Shown here: positions 27,376 through 27,435 of the stretch, piece after piece
Numbering within the stretch: position 1 is the first letter of the stretch
How the letters are laid out: each line of letters opens with the position of its first letter
NCBI GenBank assembly: GCA_958430865.1
Contig: CAUDNR010000606.1
Coordinates: 870-28,304, forward strand
DNA from: Entrophospora sp. SA101
Taxonomy: Eukaryota; Glomeromycota; Glomeromycetes; Entrophosporales; Entrophosporaceae
Length of the DNA: 27,435 bases
Direction: 5' to 3'
Made by a program: the position numbers and the translations under genes
Notes under the pieces: generated by a model
What the model saw: the letters and a program-made list of their open reading frames with translations, nothing else
Database searches by the model: none
What the model was told of the DNA's origin: nothing

Positions 27376-27435
27376 ATTAAGCAGATTTTAGCGAAACAAG
27401 GTTTCTTATTATTAATATTTTTACTTTTTCTTTTT
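27376..27435. other. AT-rich edge, no gene seen
   Basis: Stops in all minus frames; poly-A/T-rich. It could hold the promoter of the Ser/Asn-rich gene, but no clear pair of boxes is visible. Confidence 0.4.

Noticed and set aside
1..27435. UGA = Gly code (SR1/Gracilibacteria)
   Set aside because: TGA codons align with conserved Trp, not Gly, in RpoB.
1..27435. CRISPR array or rRNA genes
   Set aside because: No spaced direct repeats of 20-40 bases and no rRNA-like sequence were seen.

Overview
The window reads as DNA of a wall-less bacterium (Mollicutes) that uses UGA as tryptophan (genetic code 4). The proof is in the RNA polymerase genes. In-frame TGA falls exactly where RpoB of other bacteria has a conserved Trp: AFMC[W]KGYNFED near 23,530, GEMEA[W]ALESHGAAY near 22,578, and IIPFKGP[W] near 25,254. 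Long genes that look like strings of 60-180 codon fragments under the standard code therefore join into single open frames. A W-rich/LRR/coiled-coil protein and the many coiled-coil ORFs recall the Mycoplasma-related endobacteria of arbuscular mycorrhizal fungi (Candidatus Moeniiplasma). That placement is a guess from style; only 'divergent Mollicute' is well supported.

Right part (about 18.08-27.4 kb, minus strand) is chromosomal: a Ser/Asn-rich protein with a C-terminal membrane anchor, then rplL-rpoB-rpoC and a two-helix membrane gene with a frameshift. rplL has a good sigma-70-type promoter placed so close that its mRNA should be nearly leaderless. rplJ, the usual neighbour of rplL, is absent.

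Left part (1 to about 18.04 kb) looks like one mobile or viral element with two convergent arms meeting near 11.75 kb. The minus arm (18,035 to 11,852) encodes an SSB/OB-like protein, a string of tiny Cys-rich and coiled-coil proteins, a second OB-like protein, a complete tyrosine recombinase, unknown proteins, a RuvC-like resolvase, an ImmA/IrrE-type metallopeptidase and a protein resembling the phi29 gp16-type DNA-packaging ATPase. The plus arm (1 to 11,673) encodes the 3' end of another tyrosine recombinase running into a coiled coil, zinc-ribbon/coiled-coil proteins, a Lon-like AAA+ ATPase without protease domain, a 1,085-residue protein with an internal membrane segment and a Pro/Asp tail, a C-terminally anchored Cys-rich protein and the W-repeat/LRR/coiled-coil protein.

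Both arms share a stereotyped gene junction: a GGAGG ribosome-binding site followed by a start codon inside the previous gene's last codons, usually as ATGNNTAA (8-base overlap). The common bacterial ATGA overlap is impossible when UGA is not a stop, so the compaction seems to have moved to the next available geometry. The rpo genes lack both features. Two (GA)n microsatellites lie in frame in plus-arm genes; one sits directly before a membrane anchor so that slippage would remove it. The plus arm also carries several frameshifts and two in-frame UAA codons, while rpoB and rpoC are intact, which suggests the element is decaying or is expressed by recoding.
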